The translations under genes were made by a program, and so were the position numbers. DNA of 64,000 bases, taken from contig JAYXKI010000002.1 in the NCBI GenBank assembly GCA_037892935.1, forward strand, positions 1,054,001 to 1,118,000. Direction: 5' to 3'. A model generated the notes under the pieces. It did no database searches, had not been told where the DNA came from, and worked only from the letters and a program-made list of their open reading frames with translations. Numbering within the stretch: the first letter of the stretch is position 1; every line of letters starts with the position of its first letter. Shown in pieces: positions 1 to 12,017 of this stretch. The DNA comes from Phlebopus portentosus (Eukaryota; Basidiomycota; Agaricomycetes; Boletales; Boletinellaceae).

Positions 1-1
1 C

Positions 2-271
2 TGTTCTGCGCGTGGCTATATTGACCATGCAGAGGAGGGCCAGTCGTTCCATTTAATCCTAAAGTATATCCAGCGTATGAACCAGCGACTCCGGGAGAAA
101 AGAAAGGCGTCTGGTGTGTTTGATGGTAATTGGCGTTCGCATGCCGATAGCCTGGATGTCCTCGCCCTCGCCCAGCACCGTAGGGAGGTGGAGGTCGACC
201 CTCCTGCGAATAAGGAACCGCGAAATTTGATGGACCAGCTTGATTGTAGATCACATGAGGCGGTTCCATGA
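2..271 (+). CDS. 3' end of an unidentified protein-coding gene (partial)
   Basis: A reading frame is open from the first bases of the window to a TGA at 269-271, giving about 89 residues with no start inside the window that must be used. The peptide is hydrophilic, with a basic stretch (RLREKRKAS) and a Pro/Glu-rich end. I do not recognise the family. A coding exon is favoured because the frame is open across the window edge and the composition is protein-like. A chance open frame cannot be excluded over this length. If real, it is the last exon of a gene that begins left of the window. Confidence 0.35.
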   Translation, partial: CSARGYIDHAEEGQSFHLILKYIQRMNQRLREKRKASGVFDGNWRSHADSLDVLALAQHRREVEVDPPANKEPRNLMDQLDCRSHEAVP

Positions 272-930
272 CTCACAGCTAGCTAAGCTCGCTGGTCAGT
301 AGAGAAGGGCACTCGTTAGCGATTCAGCCACGAGTACGTGGAAGAGACATGTGCATACCTGCCCTCCAAGTCGCAACAAGTTGTTTCAACAATGATTAGC
401 GTGCGTTTCGCAGACTGGATTCCGTATCTGCACGCCAGGATGTTTACCACCTCTTGAGAGTAAGTTGGGGAAAGGCTCGTACTGGTCTATCTGATCATTA
501 AAATTCGCACGAAAGGAAAAAGGAATACTTAGAAAGCATACGTTACTTTTATGGACCTGGCACTTATTTCTCTCAAAAGTAATACGATGTCGTCAAGAAA
601 GCAAGTGAAAGGGAGCGACGGGAGTTGTGTTGGACGGAGTAAAGACGTGCACGTCTTGGATGGGTCCGGGTTAAAAGATCCACACACAACTACATAATCG
701 GGCACATTACGTAGTCACGCGAGATTTTTTTTTTTTTTTTTTTTGAAACATGAGTTCAACTTCGTATTTGTGCTTTGTGAACGTAAGTCTCTCTTGCAAC
801 CAAGAATATTAAACAAGTTGTCGTCATACAAGTACAGTGTGTTATTTATATATTCGAAAAAAGGAGCAATTAGACCAGAGAAAAGTTTTAAAAAAGACAC
901 TAATAAACCAAAACTAAATAGTGACCGCTG
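272..930. other. Intergenic stretch with a 20-base T run
   Basis: No convincing gene. The stretch contains a run of 20 T at 725-744, which reads as poly(A) on the minus strand about 190 bases beyond the probable stop of the minus-strand gene at 931. The only other frames here are short and AT-driven. It probably contains the 3' ends of two converging genes. Confidence 0.5.
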
Positions 931-3372
931 TCATGCGGCCTCCAAGATGCTGGCAAATGTCTGCAGAACTGCAGTCCTGTCCATTTGCAACATGTGAGAT
1001 ACGCTTGAGTAATGATCAGAGACTGCATGATCGATCAGCTCGTCGTTCGTCGTGATAGCAGGGAAAATCCTCTTCTTGTCTGCTTCACGGATGTTCAACT
1101 CGCACTCCATCCTATTGACGGATGAATACAATTGACTACTGGAAGATAAGGAAGGAACATCAAACTCACACGCAGAAACGGCATTCTCTAGCTCCTGATT
1201 GACACTTGTGGTATATCAGCTGCAGGTGAACGGTATCGACCCGCAATGGCGCATCGTGCACTGTAAAAGATTCGTTTTAGTCCATCTGCGCTCAAAATTG
1301 TAACGGGCGCGTGACCTTTCCCTGTGTCGAGATTATTTAAAAAGGTGCTGTCATGTCTGCCGGAATGTGCCAAAGAACTCGACCGTGCATCATGGCTATC
1401 CCTAGTGTTCTGCATCTGCGCTGAGTTCTCCAGAACTCCGACTACTTCAAGAGGCGGTCGGGGCGAGGAGGAGCTATTTGAACGAACCCGCTTTCGCGCT
1501 CGGCTCATATCATTGTCACCTTCAAGGTTGCGTTTCTGACCATCACTAGTCGAAAGGAAGAGCGGATTCTTTAGTGAAATAGTGTCGGATGGAAGGGTTT
1601 GTTCAAGTTCAGACCCAGAGGATGCAACATTCGGTCCGGAATCCGATAACGGATGGCACGCCGGTTCAGCCAGAGTCTGGTCAAACGATGCCTCTTGTGC
1701 TTGATCTCGCCCGGAGGCGTCGATGGTAAGATCGATGATATAAGAAGCTTTGTGAGACTTCGCTTCTGCATTGGCTCCCAATGGTTCACTTTTCGTTGGT
1801 TCGATATCCACAGTAGTTTTTCCTACGGAATTACGCTCCAGAAGGTTGACTACGATTTTTTGCAGACGTTGTTTATTGGACTCGTGACCATCCTCATCGG
1901 ATCCAGCAATATGCTGATCTCTACTAGAGAACGTTGTCCCGTTGGAATCCGAATCAAGTTCAACCTTAACTGCGTTGGGAATGTTCGTATTGGAGAGTCC
2001 TGGCTCAACATCTTCATACTAATAATTGGCAGATTAGAGGATCCGCAAGTATGGATGTTGTAAATCGACTTACCTTCTTCAACCTCGTCTCCAGATAATC
2101 CACACGACCCTTAAGAGCAGCGATCAATGCTTCGGAGGAGTCCGCCTTTGCCTGCTTATTGAGTTCAAGAGCTATCTGTGCAAGTCTTGTATGCTGTTCT
2201 TGCAAAATCGCATATTTCCTCCTAACATCTTCTAAAGATTCTTTCCACTTCAAGGCCTTCGATATGATGGTTTCGCTAGCATGAAGAGCAGCCTCCTGCT
2301 TCTCTTTCGCATCCTGTTCTGCACTCGCGGCTCTACAACGTGCCTCATGGAGCTCGTTCAAGGCTTGTAAATGGGTCCCATTCAAACGCAGCAATTCATC
2401 TCGGAGAACCCCCTTCTGAACTTCGTAAAAACTGTTCAAAGAAGGATACGAGCGTGCAAGAATGTAAGAAGCGTGGCGATCGGCGACCGCATAAACAGCA
2501 TCCGATGATGTGGGCCTGCATATATCTCAGATTAAGCAAAGTCATCTTGCAACAAATAAAATAGACATGAATTTACTCTGAAAGAGATTGCTCAACCAGA
2601 GTACGACCGGACTCTGTGACCCCTGACGTCGTCTTAGTTGCAAAGGTCTGCCGTTGCACCGCAACGTTCAGTTGCTTTCGGTGATTTAGTGGAAGATCAC
2701 AGAGGAAAGAGGGTTGCAGTGCCAAACCTGATTCTGACCCAATGTCTGGCTCTGCGCTACAGCTTGTGTCTGGAACGCGTTATTGGTTGCCTCAGGAGCA
2801 TGGGTACCATGATGTAAATTTGAAGTATGGGACACTTCCCTCTCTACGCCTCGCCCTATTTGGTCCGGTGCGCCGACAAGGCGACCACGGTAAGCAAAGT
2901 CGGAGTCAGGATCGGGTTGAGTAGCTGCCGTAGAAACGACGCTCCTTGATGGATACTGCCTCACATCGATTGACAGAGGTGGTTGGGACTGAGAAGGCAC
3001 ATTGATAGGCAACGTGTTCGCTTGTGAGGAACGGCGCGCCTGTCCTGCAGGTAATTGAGGCTGCACTGACACTACCGGTGCAGACCCGCGCAGGAACCCC
3101 GATGGGACTTGACTATGAACTTGAGATGCACTATAGCCAAATTCTTGATTCTGTTGGACTCGAGGATAGGACTTTTGCTGACATGGATGTGAGGGCGGCG
3201 CATTGGCAGAAAGAGCATGTTGTGGAGGCGTAGGGCCCGGGGCCTGGGGTGCGGGACGCGTGTTTGGCGCGCGATTTCGCATCTGACCATGGGGTCGAAA
3301 GGATGGATTGAAATACGTGATTATGGGAGCGCCTTGAACCTGGGGTGCGCTGCCCTTAGGATTGTACTGCAT
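931..3372 (-). CDS. Unidentified coiled-coil protein with a SUMO-interaction-like motif
   Basis: Multi-exon gene on the minus strand. The start is put at the ATG at 3372, just after a CAGCAG that could end a 5'-UTR intron. The N-terminal third is low-complexity, rich in Pro, Gln and Ser. A middle exon (about 2439-2070) is a long amphipathic coiled coil beginning near ELLRLNGTHLQALNELHEA. The C-terminal part (about 1811-1188) is acidic and Ser-rich, has the motif IIDLTID near 1739-1719, and a basic patch RARKRVR. A last exon ending at 931 (ECELNIREAD to SILEAA) is plausible, and a Cys-x2-Cys pair just upstream could form a zinc finger with its HAVSDH. The splicing that joins this exon is unclear, because the only GT-AG pairs nearby give introns of 31-42 nt. 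A nuclear role is suggested by the motif and basic patch, but no family is recognised. Confidence 0.6.
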
Positions 3373-3984
3373 CTGCTGAATTGAAAGGGAAGAAACAGCG
3401 GTCACGAGAGGGAAAGACAAAGGCAAAGGCAAAAGACAAAGACAAAAGACAAAAGCTATGTGTATGCGAACAACGCCTTGTCGTTAAATAATCCAAGAAT
3501 GAACTCGGATAAAGGCGAAGTGAGAATGTGGATTGTTGCAAAAGACATGCGTAAAAACGCGACTGCTGCTGGTGGGCGTAATTAGGTACGTGCACTGCCA
3601 CCATACGTCTGCACAGACATGAATGGCAGCAGCAATGTTAAAAAACCGACAAAGACACATATATGTTGTTGCAGTCAGTATTATGCGTTCTCTTGATATT
3701 TCTCCCTCAAAAATCATAAATATTAGATCTATTCAGATGTATCGAACGAGTCCTTTCAATCAAGTATCACTTGCTTGAAGGATGTTGACCCTAAAGTCTT
3801 GATAACTAACTATCAAGCGAAAGCCAAGATGATGACATGTCTGACTGCTTGTAACTTTGGAAGTCAATAGGACTTCATGAAGACTTGATCTATCTATACT
3901 ATCATACGCGGAGTCTTGAAGTACAATTACTGCATAGAGTAAGGACGCTGATCATCCTGATTCGCGCGTGCTGGAGGTAAAGTG
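3373..3984. other. Divergent promoter region with purine-rich microsatellite
   Basis: The region separates two divergently transcribed coiled-coil genes. It holds an imperfect GACAAAG/GGCAAAA-type purine-rich repeat at about 3412-3455. The remainder is ordinary AT-moderate sequence in which I see no gene or clear core-promoter motif. Confidence 0.45.
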
Positions 3985-6900
3985 ATGAAATGGCTTGCAA
4001 ACTTTACGCGTTCTCGCGGTTATGCCAGCATGGCATCGGACGTCGTGTTAAGTAGCGATCACCCTTTGGTATTGGAACTTGAAAGCCTTCAGGAGGCGGT
4101 AGATCATTTCCAGGTCAGCATGCCGGCTCACAATCATCGTTCCCAAACAACCTTGACCAGAAGAACATAGAGTGAAGCGCATCGGGCTACAGTCCAGCTT
4201 CGGCATCAATCTTTAGATCACGCTACTCTCCTGAAACACTTACATGCTCTCGAGAATGAGAATACTTTTCTTCGTACAGAGCTTCAAGTGCATCGTGCCA
4301 CTGGACCTGTCGGGGCACACCGTGACGCACTCCAAGTTCAAGAGCTGACGCTCGCCCTCAGACGCCTTTCGGACAAGCTTGATCTGACTGAGAAGGCAGT
4401 TCTTGAACGGAACGAAGAACTTACTTCCGTACAGAGCGAGCGGGACTCTGCGAAGAAGGCAGAAGCCAGCGCGATGGAGACGGCGAAACGTCTGCGTTCA
4501 GAAGTCAATGCAAGCAATGCGCGCGAAAGGGACCTTGCAAGGCGCGTAAAGGCATCGGAAGAGCAAAGGAGGATGACGGATCTTGCTGTAGAGGAGTATG
4601 CGAGCCTCGTACGCTCTCTTGAAGGCAGGTCCTCCATCTCACGAACGAATGGAAGTGGTGCTAGTGATTCAACAAGGAATTCTTTGGATGGGCTCATGCA
4701 TGCGCGACAGGGCTTACAAAAACTTCTGCAGGACTCAAATTACGACTCAGAGCAGCTTCATGCTGAGATTGATCGTTTGCGTGACCTTTTGGAATCGACC
4801 CGTAGCGAACTTGAAGTGGAGAGGGCCATGGCTCTGGAACACAAACAAACTCTTGCTCGTATACAGCTTGAACTTCACCAGCTGAAATGCGATGATAATG
4901 CGGCAGCGAAGATGGTCTCTCGCTACATGTAAGCCTGTAACTGTCTTGATTTGATTATAAACTGAAGAATAGTCTAGGAAGTTCTCGCAATCCTCGACAG
5001 ATTTACTCCATGGCGCGATCGAAAAGCTGAAGGCTCGACAGGAAGGCATCACCACTTCTTATGAAGCTCGATTGCAGCAGCTCGAGGATAGACTAGCATC
5101 TGAGAAGCGACAGTCTGAAATGTTACGCAGAGCACTCGACGAGCTGACAGAGGACATTTCGCGTGAAGCATACGGGCGTCGGCGCGAAATTGTGCTTCGA
5201 TTGTTATTGCTCGCAAGAGAAGAAATGTTCACAGAGAGATTGCGAAGGTGGCTTCTAAGATCCCATGAGATTCTGCAGAAAATGCACTCACCAGAGAAGG
5301 AGGATTCCGAAGCGGTATTTGAAAAAATTCTCGAGGACGCACAAAGTATATTGACCCTTCTTAATGGTACGAACCTCCCCGTGAGCTCTGCCGCTCGTCT
5401 ATTCGCCGCGCATGCCACGGTGAAGGTCCTTCAAGTCGAGCTTCAACGTGAAATGGATAAGAGACTCTACTTTGAGTATCAATTGGCGAACTCACGGTCC
5501 GAGCCCATTCGAACTAAGGGGTTGGTGGCAAGGAGAGTTGTTCTAAGCGATTCGCCTGGTTCGTCTGTCATAACTCGCACAGAACCGTCTGAGGTGCCCC
5601 CAAATTCGATTAACCCGACCAGTTGTTCGACGGACAGGCATACGGACAGAACTACACATGTTCCTGATGACCTAGTCGAGCAGAACGAGCACAAATTATT
5701 TGCTGATGCTCCCGACTCAAAGTCAGGCCCCTCAGAGCGGGTTGGTGATGACTTGAGTTTAGACGGGCGCTGTCGAAAAGGTTCAGATCATGCGCTTATG
5801 TCAAGCAGCATTGTCGGCGAGTCTGTCTCGAACGAAAACAAGGATGGCGTTCGTTCTACTATTCCTGCATCCGCTAGTGGTAGCGATACCTATAATGGGT
5901 CCCTAGAGGCAACTTCTGAGCGACTTGGACAGAGTGACGCTCTTGATTCTAATGGTCTATCCGAAGAACCCGGAACGCATTCCCATGGGGTCGACGAGAC
6001 GCTTGTATCTGCAGTGCAGCAGATCGAGGTGGGGATGGGGTCCGGGTCTGGTGCTCAAATAAATTCTGCTAACGGACTCAGTTCGTCCCGAGGTACGGAG
6101 GCCAAGGAAGTTTTGGACGAGGGAGCAGTCGTGGCTAGTCATCAAGTTCCAACCCAAGAACACGCTGGAATTGAAACGTTGTCCACTTTGCCTCAATTAT
6201 CGATGCCCCAGGACGAACGGTATCGAAGTTCATCCAGTCTTCGTTTGGAAGGCTCAGATTATTGCGTCTCCGAGACTTCAGATCTGAAGGGCAATAGCAA
6301 CGAGGCCTTACTATCGAAACTTGCGGATGTCGACGAACGATACGCTGACATGCAACGGTCATTCCGCGACTGCCATTTGGCGTTACAGAATCTTCAACAA
6401 GCTTCCACCGGTGCACCAAATCCGAATATTTTTAATATCGCCATTGAGAGGTTGAGCGACTACTGCGAGGACGCTCGAGTGGAGTTAGAGATACGGATAT
6501 CAGATGAAGAACGCGTTGCCAAAGGATTCCAGACGTTACTCTCTGTCCCTGGTGCATTTTCCGATGAGGTGAACGAACAGGACGTTCTGCGGCAGATTGA
6601 AGCATTTCTCGATGGATCCGATCCAGCGGTTCAGAGATCACAAGAAATACTGAAGCGCAAGCTCGATGACCTGGAACATGACATAGCATCGATCAAGTAT
6701 GCTATGCATAGCTCTGCGTCGCCAATGCTCGCTTCTGAAGATCTTCAGGAACCAACGAAAGTCCAAAACAACTCGGGCTGGACGTCATGGACGGGGTCCA
6801 TCTTAGGCTCCTCTCGCAGTCCAAGCCCCGCACCGAGCTTCGGTGCAGTTATGACGTCCCCACATCTCCGGCATTCATCATCAACAAGGAGCCTCCGGGG

Positions 6901-7171
6901 CGAGACGAACAACGTAACAAATCCTTTGGCAAACCTGCGCCTACGTGTTCCGATGCCCAATAATTTCCATCATCAAGGCGAGCATCCCCCATCACCAACG
7001 AAGCAAAGAGCCCGGCACCGTGCCATGCCTAATTTGCTCGGCTTAGGTCTCCGTGGTGGGTTAAGACAAGGAATATCCAGGTCCTCTTTATCTTTCACCA
7101 GCAATCTTAACACCTCTGCGAATCCTGCATCTGACAAGGAGTCCAGAGACTTAGACAACGATATCGAATAG
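3985..7171 (+). CDS. Long coiled-coil protein of unknown function (about 1,026 aa)
   Basis: Three exons join cleanly: 3985-4113, 4171-4928 and 4978-7171. Each intron has a good GT donor and AG acceptor, and the phases agree. Residues from about 45 to 400 are almost continuous heptad-rich coiled coil (for example LRRLSDKLDLTEKAVLE and LHAEIDRLRDLLESTRSEL). A highly charged helical block follows, including REEMFTERLRRWLLRSHEIL. The C-terminal half is mostly disordered and Ser-rich, with a second short coiled coil around LQNLQQASTG and a basic, Ser-rich tail. There is no catalytic motif, signal peptide or membrane segment. It resembles fungal scaffold or septation-type coiled-coil proteins in general design, but I do not assign it. 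The start is the ATG of MKWLANF; an in-frame ATG (MASDVV) lies 15 codons further on. Confidence 0.8.
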
Positions 7172-7394
7172 ACTTTTTTTTTCCGAAGAAGTATACAAGC
7201 CATTTCTATGATAATACCCCGGATTTCTTGCTTTTCGTGCCAAATATTATTATGATTTTGTGAGAATTATAAATATTAATACGCTTCCCCGCGCGTGGGC
7301 AAAATAGGAAAGTCGATCCTTCTCTGTCTGGACTGGATGCTCCTAGGCCTGCCATATATTCTACATCCAAACCGCATCGCCCATTAGTACTATC

Positions 7395-9944
7395 ATGAAT
7401 ACAAGACAGACTTCTCATGCGCAAACTGCAGGCTCTTACCGCCATGCTCGAGGTCGACGCACCAATAGACCAAGGAATCGGACTCAGAAACCCGATAGCC
7501 CTCCCAATGATGATGCCACTCTGGAGCCACCGTCGGCGGAAAATGATAAAACAAGCGCATCGAATGATGATGGATACGAGGGAAAGGAAGAGTTAGAAGC
7601 CGCTGCTGGAGAGGAGGGTGATGCAGATATCTGTTGGATTTGCGCGGAACCCGTCAAATTCTACTCGTTATCTGAATGCAACCACCGAACGTGCCATGTG
7701 TGCGCTCTCAGGCTCCGCGCACTTTATAAGAAAACAGACTGCACCTTCTGCAAGGTATGTTTCTTTGCTATCGCTCGGATCTTAATTCTTCTGAACCGAA
7801 TTTCAAGCATCCTCAAAGCTTAGTCATATTTACGTCTTCGCCAAGTTCTCAGTTCGAAGATTACAAGACAGACGAAATGCCCTATAAGGATTTGAAGCTG
7901 TCTATCGCCTTTGAAACTCAAGAGATGATGGAGGATACACTTATACTTCTCCGGTTCAATTGTCCGGACGAAGACTGTCCCTTCATTGCTCGGGGTTGGA
8001 ATGATTTGAAGGTGCATGTTCGCGGTACGCACAGCAAGCAACTATGGTGCGTCGCACGATGCTAGATCGAATAATGAGCCTGCATGTTTATCGTTTGCTC
8101 AGTGATCTTTGCCTACGCACGAAGAAAGTATTTTCTCATGAGCATACATTATACACATCGGCACAACTTCAAGTTCATCTACCCTCATTGCCGCAAAGGG
8201 GAAAGGGAGCCAGCAAAGATAAAGAAGTCCCTGAAGGAGGAATTCATCCTCTTTGTGAATTCTGCAAGGAATGCTTCTTCAGTGAAGATGAGATTTTCTC
8301 GCATATGCGGGAGAGACACGAAGAGTGCTTTATTTGCAAACGTCAAGGGATTCGTGATCAATAGTAAGTTGGGGTTTATACGGATTCTGGTCTAGTCCTT
8401 ACTCACTCAGTTTGTTTGTTTATCCATTCAAGTTTCCTTGATTATGCTAGCCTGGTGAATTTCTCTTATCCCTGCGTATGTTCGAGTCCTTCTAATATGA
8501 AGTGAAGGAATCACACTTCAGCACCGCTCATTATCCCTGCACCCAACCAGCCTGTCAAACTCAGAAGTTTGTGGTCTTTGGGTCCGTCATGGACCTGAAG
8601 GCCCACATGGTGGAACAACATGGCGCCAGCATGTCGGCAAAGGATATCAAAGAAGCGAGGAGACTGGAGACTAACTTCGAGTTTAGTGACAACAGAGGTG
8701 CAGGGACCAGGCGAAGAGAACGAGACAGGGGAACGGATAGCAATCGGGAGACTCCTTCGCGTGCTATTGTGCAGCAAAATAGGCCCCTGGACAGACGAAG
8801 AGAAGGGTTTGGAGGCGCCCTGACCGGGTTGAGTGAATCGGAATCAAACGCTTCTGCAGTCCAGAGGAATGGCCGGTCGAGCCCATCTCCAGGTAGAAAC
8901 ATCGATGCTGAGACCGCTAGGTATAATTTCCCTGATATGGCCTTAGATCTGTACTAAATGACGCTAATAGGAGGCATGCTGCATTCATGGGGCGCGTTGT
9001 ACAGCTCACTTCGAACTCCTCTGCTGCTGAGACATCAGTTCGCTCAGCCATTAGGTCATTCCGCGCTTCTGAATCTACCGCACGAGATGTCGTGTCGACT
9101 TTCTATAACCTCGTCAATAGAGATCTTGAGGCAACAGCGAGTCTCATAGCGCCACTTGTTGACCTGTTGGACGATGAAAGCAAGAGGAAGGAACTCCTTG
9201 AAACCTTCAACGGATTCAAGATCGAAGTATGGGTCTAGCGGTATCTCTTCCTATTTCACATTACTCACGCTTCATGCATAGCAACGCCAACAATTTCCTG
9301 ACCTCATCCCTGGAGGTCAAGGCTCTGCATATGCCGGAGTAGCTAGCGGACGGGTACTGAATGTCAAACATTCTACTCAACCTAGACGAAATGCTGGCCA
9401 GATTTGGGATAGGGTTGCTCGTGCTGCGACTTCTTCGTCTTCTGGTCCTGCCTTCTCCGGACCCTCGTCGCGGCAGCTTGAGCGTTTTCCCGCCCTACCA
9501 CGAGCCAGTCCAGCAGCCGCCGTTCCGTCAAATGCCGTTACACCGGCCTTTCGTCAGCAACAGAAATCAACACCGTGGTCATCTACATCTTCATCGGCTG
9601 CTGTTATCGCTCCCGCCGCTACGAACTCTCGTACCTTTTCCGTAAAAGTGAACGAACCCAGACCTGCGACCGTGTTGTCGAGTTCCGCTTTTCCGTCCCT
9701 TCCATCTGCTGCACCGCGTATCAAACCCCCAACGAGTGGCAACAAGTCGCTTCGTAATATCGTTGGCACCTCGACTACAGCTACCAATGCATGGAACACT
9801 TCCAACGCGGACCCGACCGTAGAGCAAGCGACGGAGGGGAACACAAAGGAAGGCAATACCGAAGGGCCTCAACAACAACGAAAAGGGAAAAGAAAAGGGA
9901 AGGAAAAGGTCACATTATTCACTCTGGGCACATTTCCGACGTAG
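7395..9944 (+). CDS. HEL2: RING E3 ubiquitin ligase of the HEL2/ZNF598 family
   Basis: HEL2/ZNF598 senses collided ribosomes and ubiquitinates small-subunit proteins to start ribosome-associated quality control. Seven exons fit in phase: 7395-7754, 7808-8046, 8103-8363, 8433-8454, 8508-8920, 8971-9226 and 9282-9944, coding for 737 residues. The RING domain lies at about residues 80-120 (CWICAEPV, then CNHRTCHVCALRLRALYKK, then CTFC), and this wording is characteristic of the family. C2H2-type fingers follow (CEFCKECF...HMRERH, CFICKRQG, and FVVFGSVMDLKAHM). A conserved later block is FRASESTARDVVSTFYNLV, then GFKIE. The very C-terminus is basic and ends TLFTLGTF, also typical. Introns are 50-69 nt, and exon 4 is only 22 nt. 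Length fits the family. The protein should be cytosolic and ribosome-bound. Confidence 0.95.
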
Positions 9945-10052
9945 AAGAACAGTATTATGGTTTAAACGCATCGTTCTGGTCGAAGGATTAATATTTTCAG
10001 AATCTGAAGATTGCCTGCTCATAAATGCTACTCAACATTGTATTCCTATAAA

Positions 10053-11509
10053 TTACAGTCTGCTACTTCTGCTTCTATGAACCTTCATAACAATCTTACC
10101 GAACTGATCACCTCTTTGCATAAGCTGAAAACCTTGTTCAAAGTCATCAAGACTCTCAAGGACTACCGAAACTGCTGGCTTGACTCCGTGAAGTCTAATG
10201 AACTCCGTCGCATCAATCAGATCTTTCTTCGATCCCATGGTCGTCCCTGCAAGAAGTCCAGTCATACTTCCAGTGCAGAACAGCATCGTACAAACCAATC
10301 AATTTCTGATTTTTCATGACTTCCCTCATCGTGAAGGTGATCTTTGGTTCGGCGGTCCTGGAATTAAACTTGTTGAGTGCTTCAGATCTCAAGTGAGTCA
10401 TGAACGTACATTCCATAACAGACTAGTTTCCCTCCAAGTTTAAGTAGGTTGCCAACTTTCTTGAATAAGTCACCTCCTCCGGAATCTATTATCGCTGAAA
10501 GAACTGCATTTCCTTGCTGCAGTAATCTGGCAAGATCCGTGGGCCATTCACCTGCCGACAATCAGCGACAAACGCCCATGTAGAATGATGAATCCATACT
10601 TGATCTATAGTTGACCCCTCCTCTGGCACCTAGCCCTACTGCCTTCTGTATCTTTTGATCATTTCCGCTAGTAACATAAACGTTGGCGCCCTTGGCGATG
10701 CATAACTGCATGGCGATCAAAGCAACTCCTCCGCCGATGCCAGTGATGAGAATGTTGTCACCCTTCTGGACATCTGCAGCGATTGCAACAGCCCTATCAA
10801 AACGTCAGAAATGGATGGGTCTAGGAACAGATTGCCTCACCTCCAGGCAGTGACTCCGGCGAGCGGCCATGCAGCGGCGTGATGGTCTTCTAGGTGTTCA
10901 GGAGCCTCGACCACTTGATCTCGCGATATTTTTACAAATTCCGAGAACACGCCAAAAGACGGAATCTATTACCACCTACAACCCCGAAACTAACCAAAGC
11001 ACTTTCAACTTGCCTAAGTTCTGGTAATGAATAGGTCCTTACGTTGATTCAGGTGCATCTGGATGGGATTCCCAGCCTTGCATGGGCACAATAAACACGC
11101 GCTTATTCAATAGACCGTCACTTTGATCTCCAGAAGCAATGACGGTACCTTTGTGTGATATTGAACAAGCTATTCACACCAAGGAGCAGAACTTACCGAC
11201 GGCATCTGATCCTAGCACACTATCAAAAGCAATCCCAGGGTAAAGACCTTTTCTAATCCATAGCTATGATCAAGCAATAAATGGAGTAATTTAAAGGCCG
11301 GAACACATGGATTGAAATGCGTGCATGATCTTGATACTTACATCACGATGGTTGAAAGCTACTGCGGATACTTTCACAAGAATCTCGCCGGGATGTAGTG
11401 GCGGTTCAACGCTGCGATTCTCTACAACCACATCATGGTACACAGATGCATTTGGCTTAACCTTGGCCTTTTTTATAACAAGAGCGCGACCTGTCCGAGG
11501 CAGAGACAT
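10053..11509 (-). CDS. Zinc-type/quinone-oxidoreductase-like MDR family dehydrogenase, frameshifted
   Basis: NAD(P)-dependent medium-chain dehydrogenase/reductase of the fungal quinone-oxidoreductase-like group. Exons on the minus strand: 11509-11342, 11263-11197, 11148-11043, 10989-10841, 10793-10600, 10551-10410, 10357-10296 and 10246-10053. The GroES-like half is seen in FNHRDLWIRKG...SVLGSDAVG. The Rossmann half has ILITGIGGGVALIAMQLC, then YVTSGNDQKI. The C-terminal half has TMREVMKNQKL and QRGDQFGKIVMK. Exon 4 is one base short: frame FGVVGGNRF changes to the frame of FGVFSEFVKISRD near 10961, and the exon sum (1,082) is one less than a multiple of three. With that base present the protein would be 360 residues, the usual family length. 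It may be a recent pseudogene or carry a sequencing error. The substrate cannot be told. Confidence 0.82.
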
Positions 11510-12017
11510 ATTAGGGTATACGGAAACTTATTGGGTGAGAGCAACACTTAGCAAGTAGAATCAATTCTTGTGATTTACGCCCTTAGTAATTGCACTCACG
11601 AGAACTAGAAGCTTATATCAGCTTGTACCTAGTTTGGTGCGAACCTTGATATGAATTCGACACAGCCACCATCATTCAATCTTCGCCGTGATCACTACTT
11701 CGGCGATTCATCGCAATTCATCAGTTAAGGGATCGTGCCATTCTGGTCGAACTCGCCGAAAGAGAAGGCACCCTTTCGCGGGATGCAAGAGCTATTGAGG
11801 GCATTTCTGCTTCTGGGGCGACTCAAGTTCCATTTCAAAATACGTGGACTCGCCGAATGTGTCAACATGCCGAATGTGTCGCCGACTCCGACTGCTTCGC
11901 CGAAGCCTTGAGCGAGAATACTAACGAAGGATGGTCAATATATTCTTACAGCGACTTATAAACACCTGCTTGTACACTACAGTCCTACACTGAAGACCAT
12001 CCTCTGCTACAGATCTC
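11510..12017. promoter_or_regulatory. Divergent promoter between the dehydrogenase and the Zn2Cys6 gene
   Basis: About 500 bp shared by two divergent genes. A TATA-like TTATAAA at 11956-11962 lies 56-62 bases before the ATG at 12018 and probably serves that gene. Between about 11750 and 11910 the triplet-rich word GCCGAA recurs several times, twice as GCCGAATGTGTC. Zinc-cluster proteins often bind CGG-type triplets, so self-regulation is possible, but this is inference only. Confidence 0.45.

Noticed and set aside
725..744. Retroposed gene copy suggested by the 20-base poly(A) on the minus strand
   Set aside because: The neighbouring gene keeps several introns and no target duplication is visible, so a plain homopolymer is more likely.
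4338..4697. Long antisense open frames opposite the coiled-coil gene and many other genes
   Set aside because: They mirror codon bias of the real exons, have Ser/Arg/Leu-rich shadow composition, and lack motifs and splice logic.
8471..8500. GTTCGAGTCC resembling a tRNA T-loop
   Set aside because: It lies in an intron of HEL2, and no matching acceptor, D or anticodon stems surround it.
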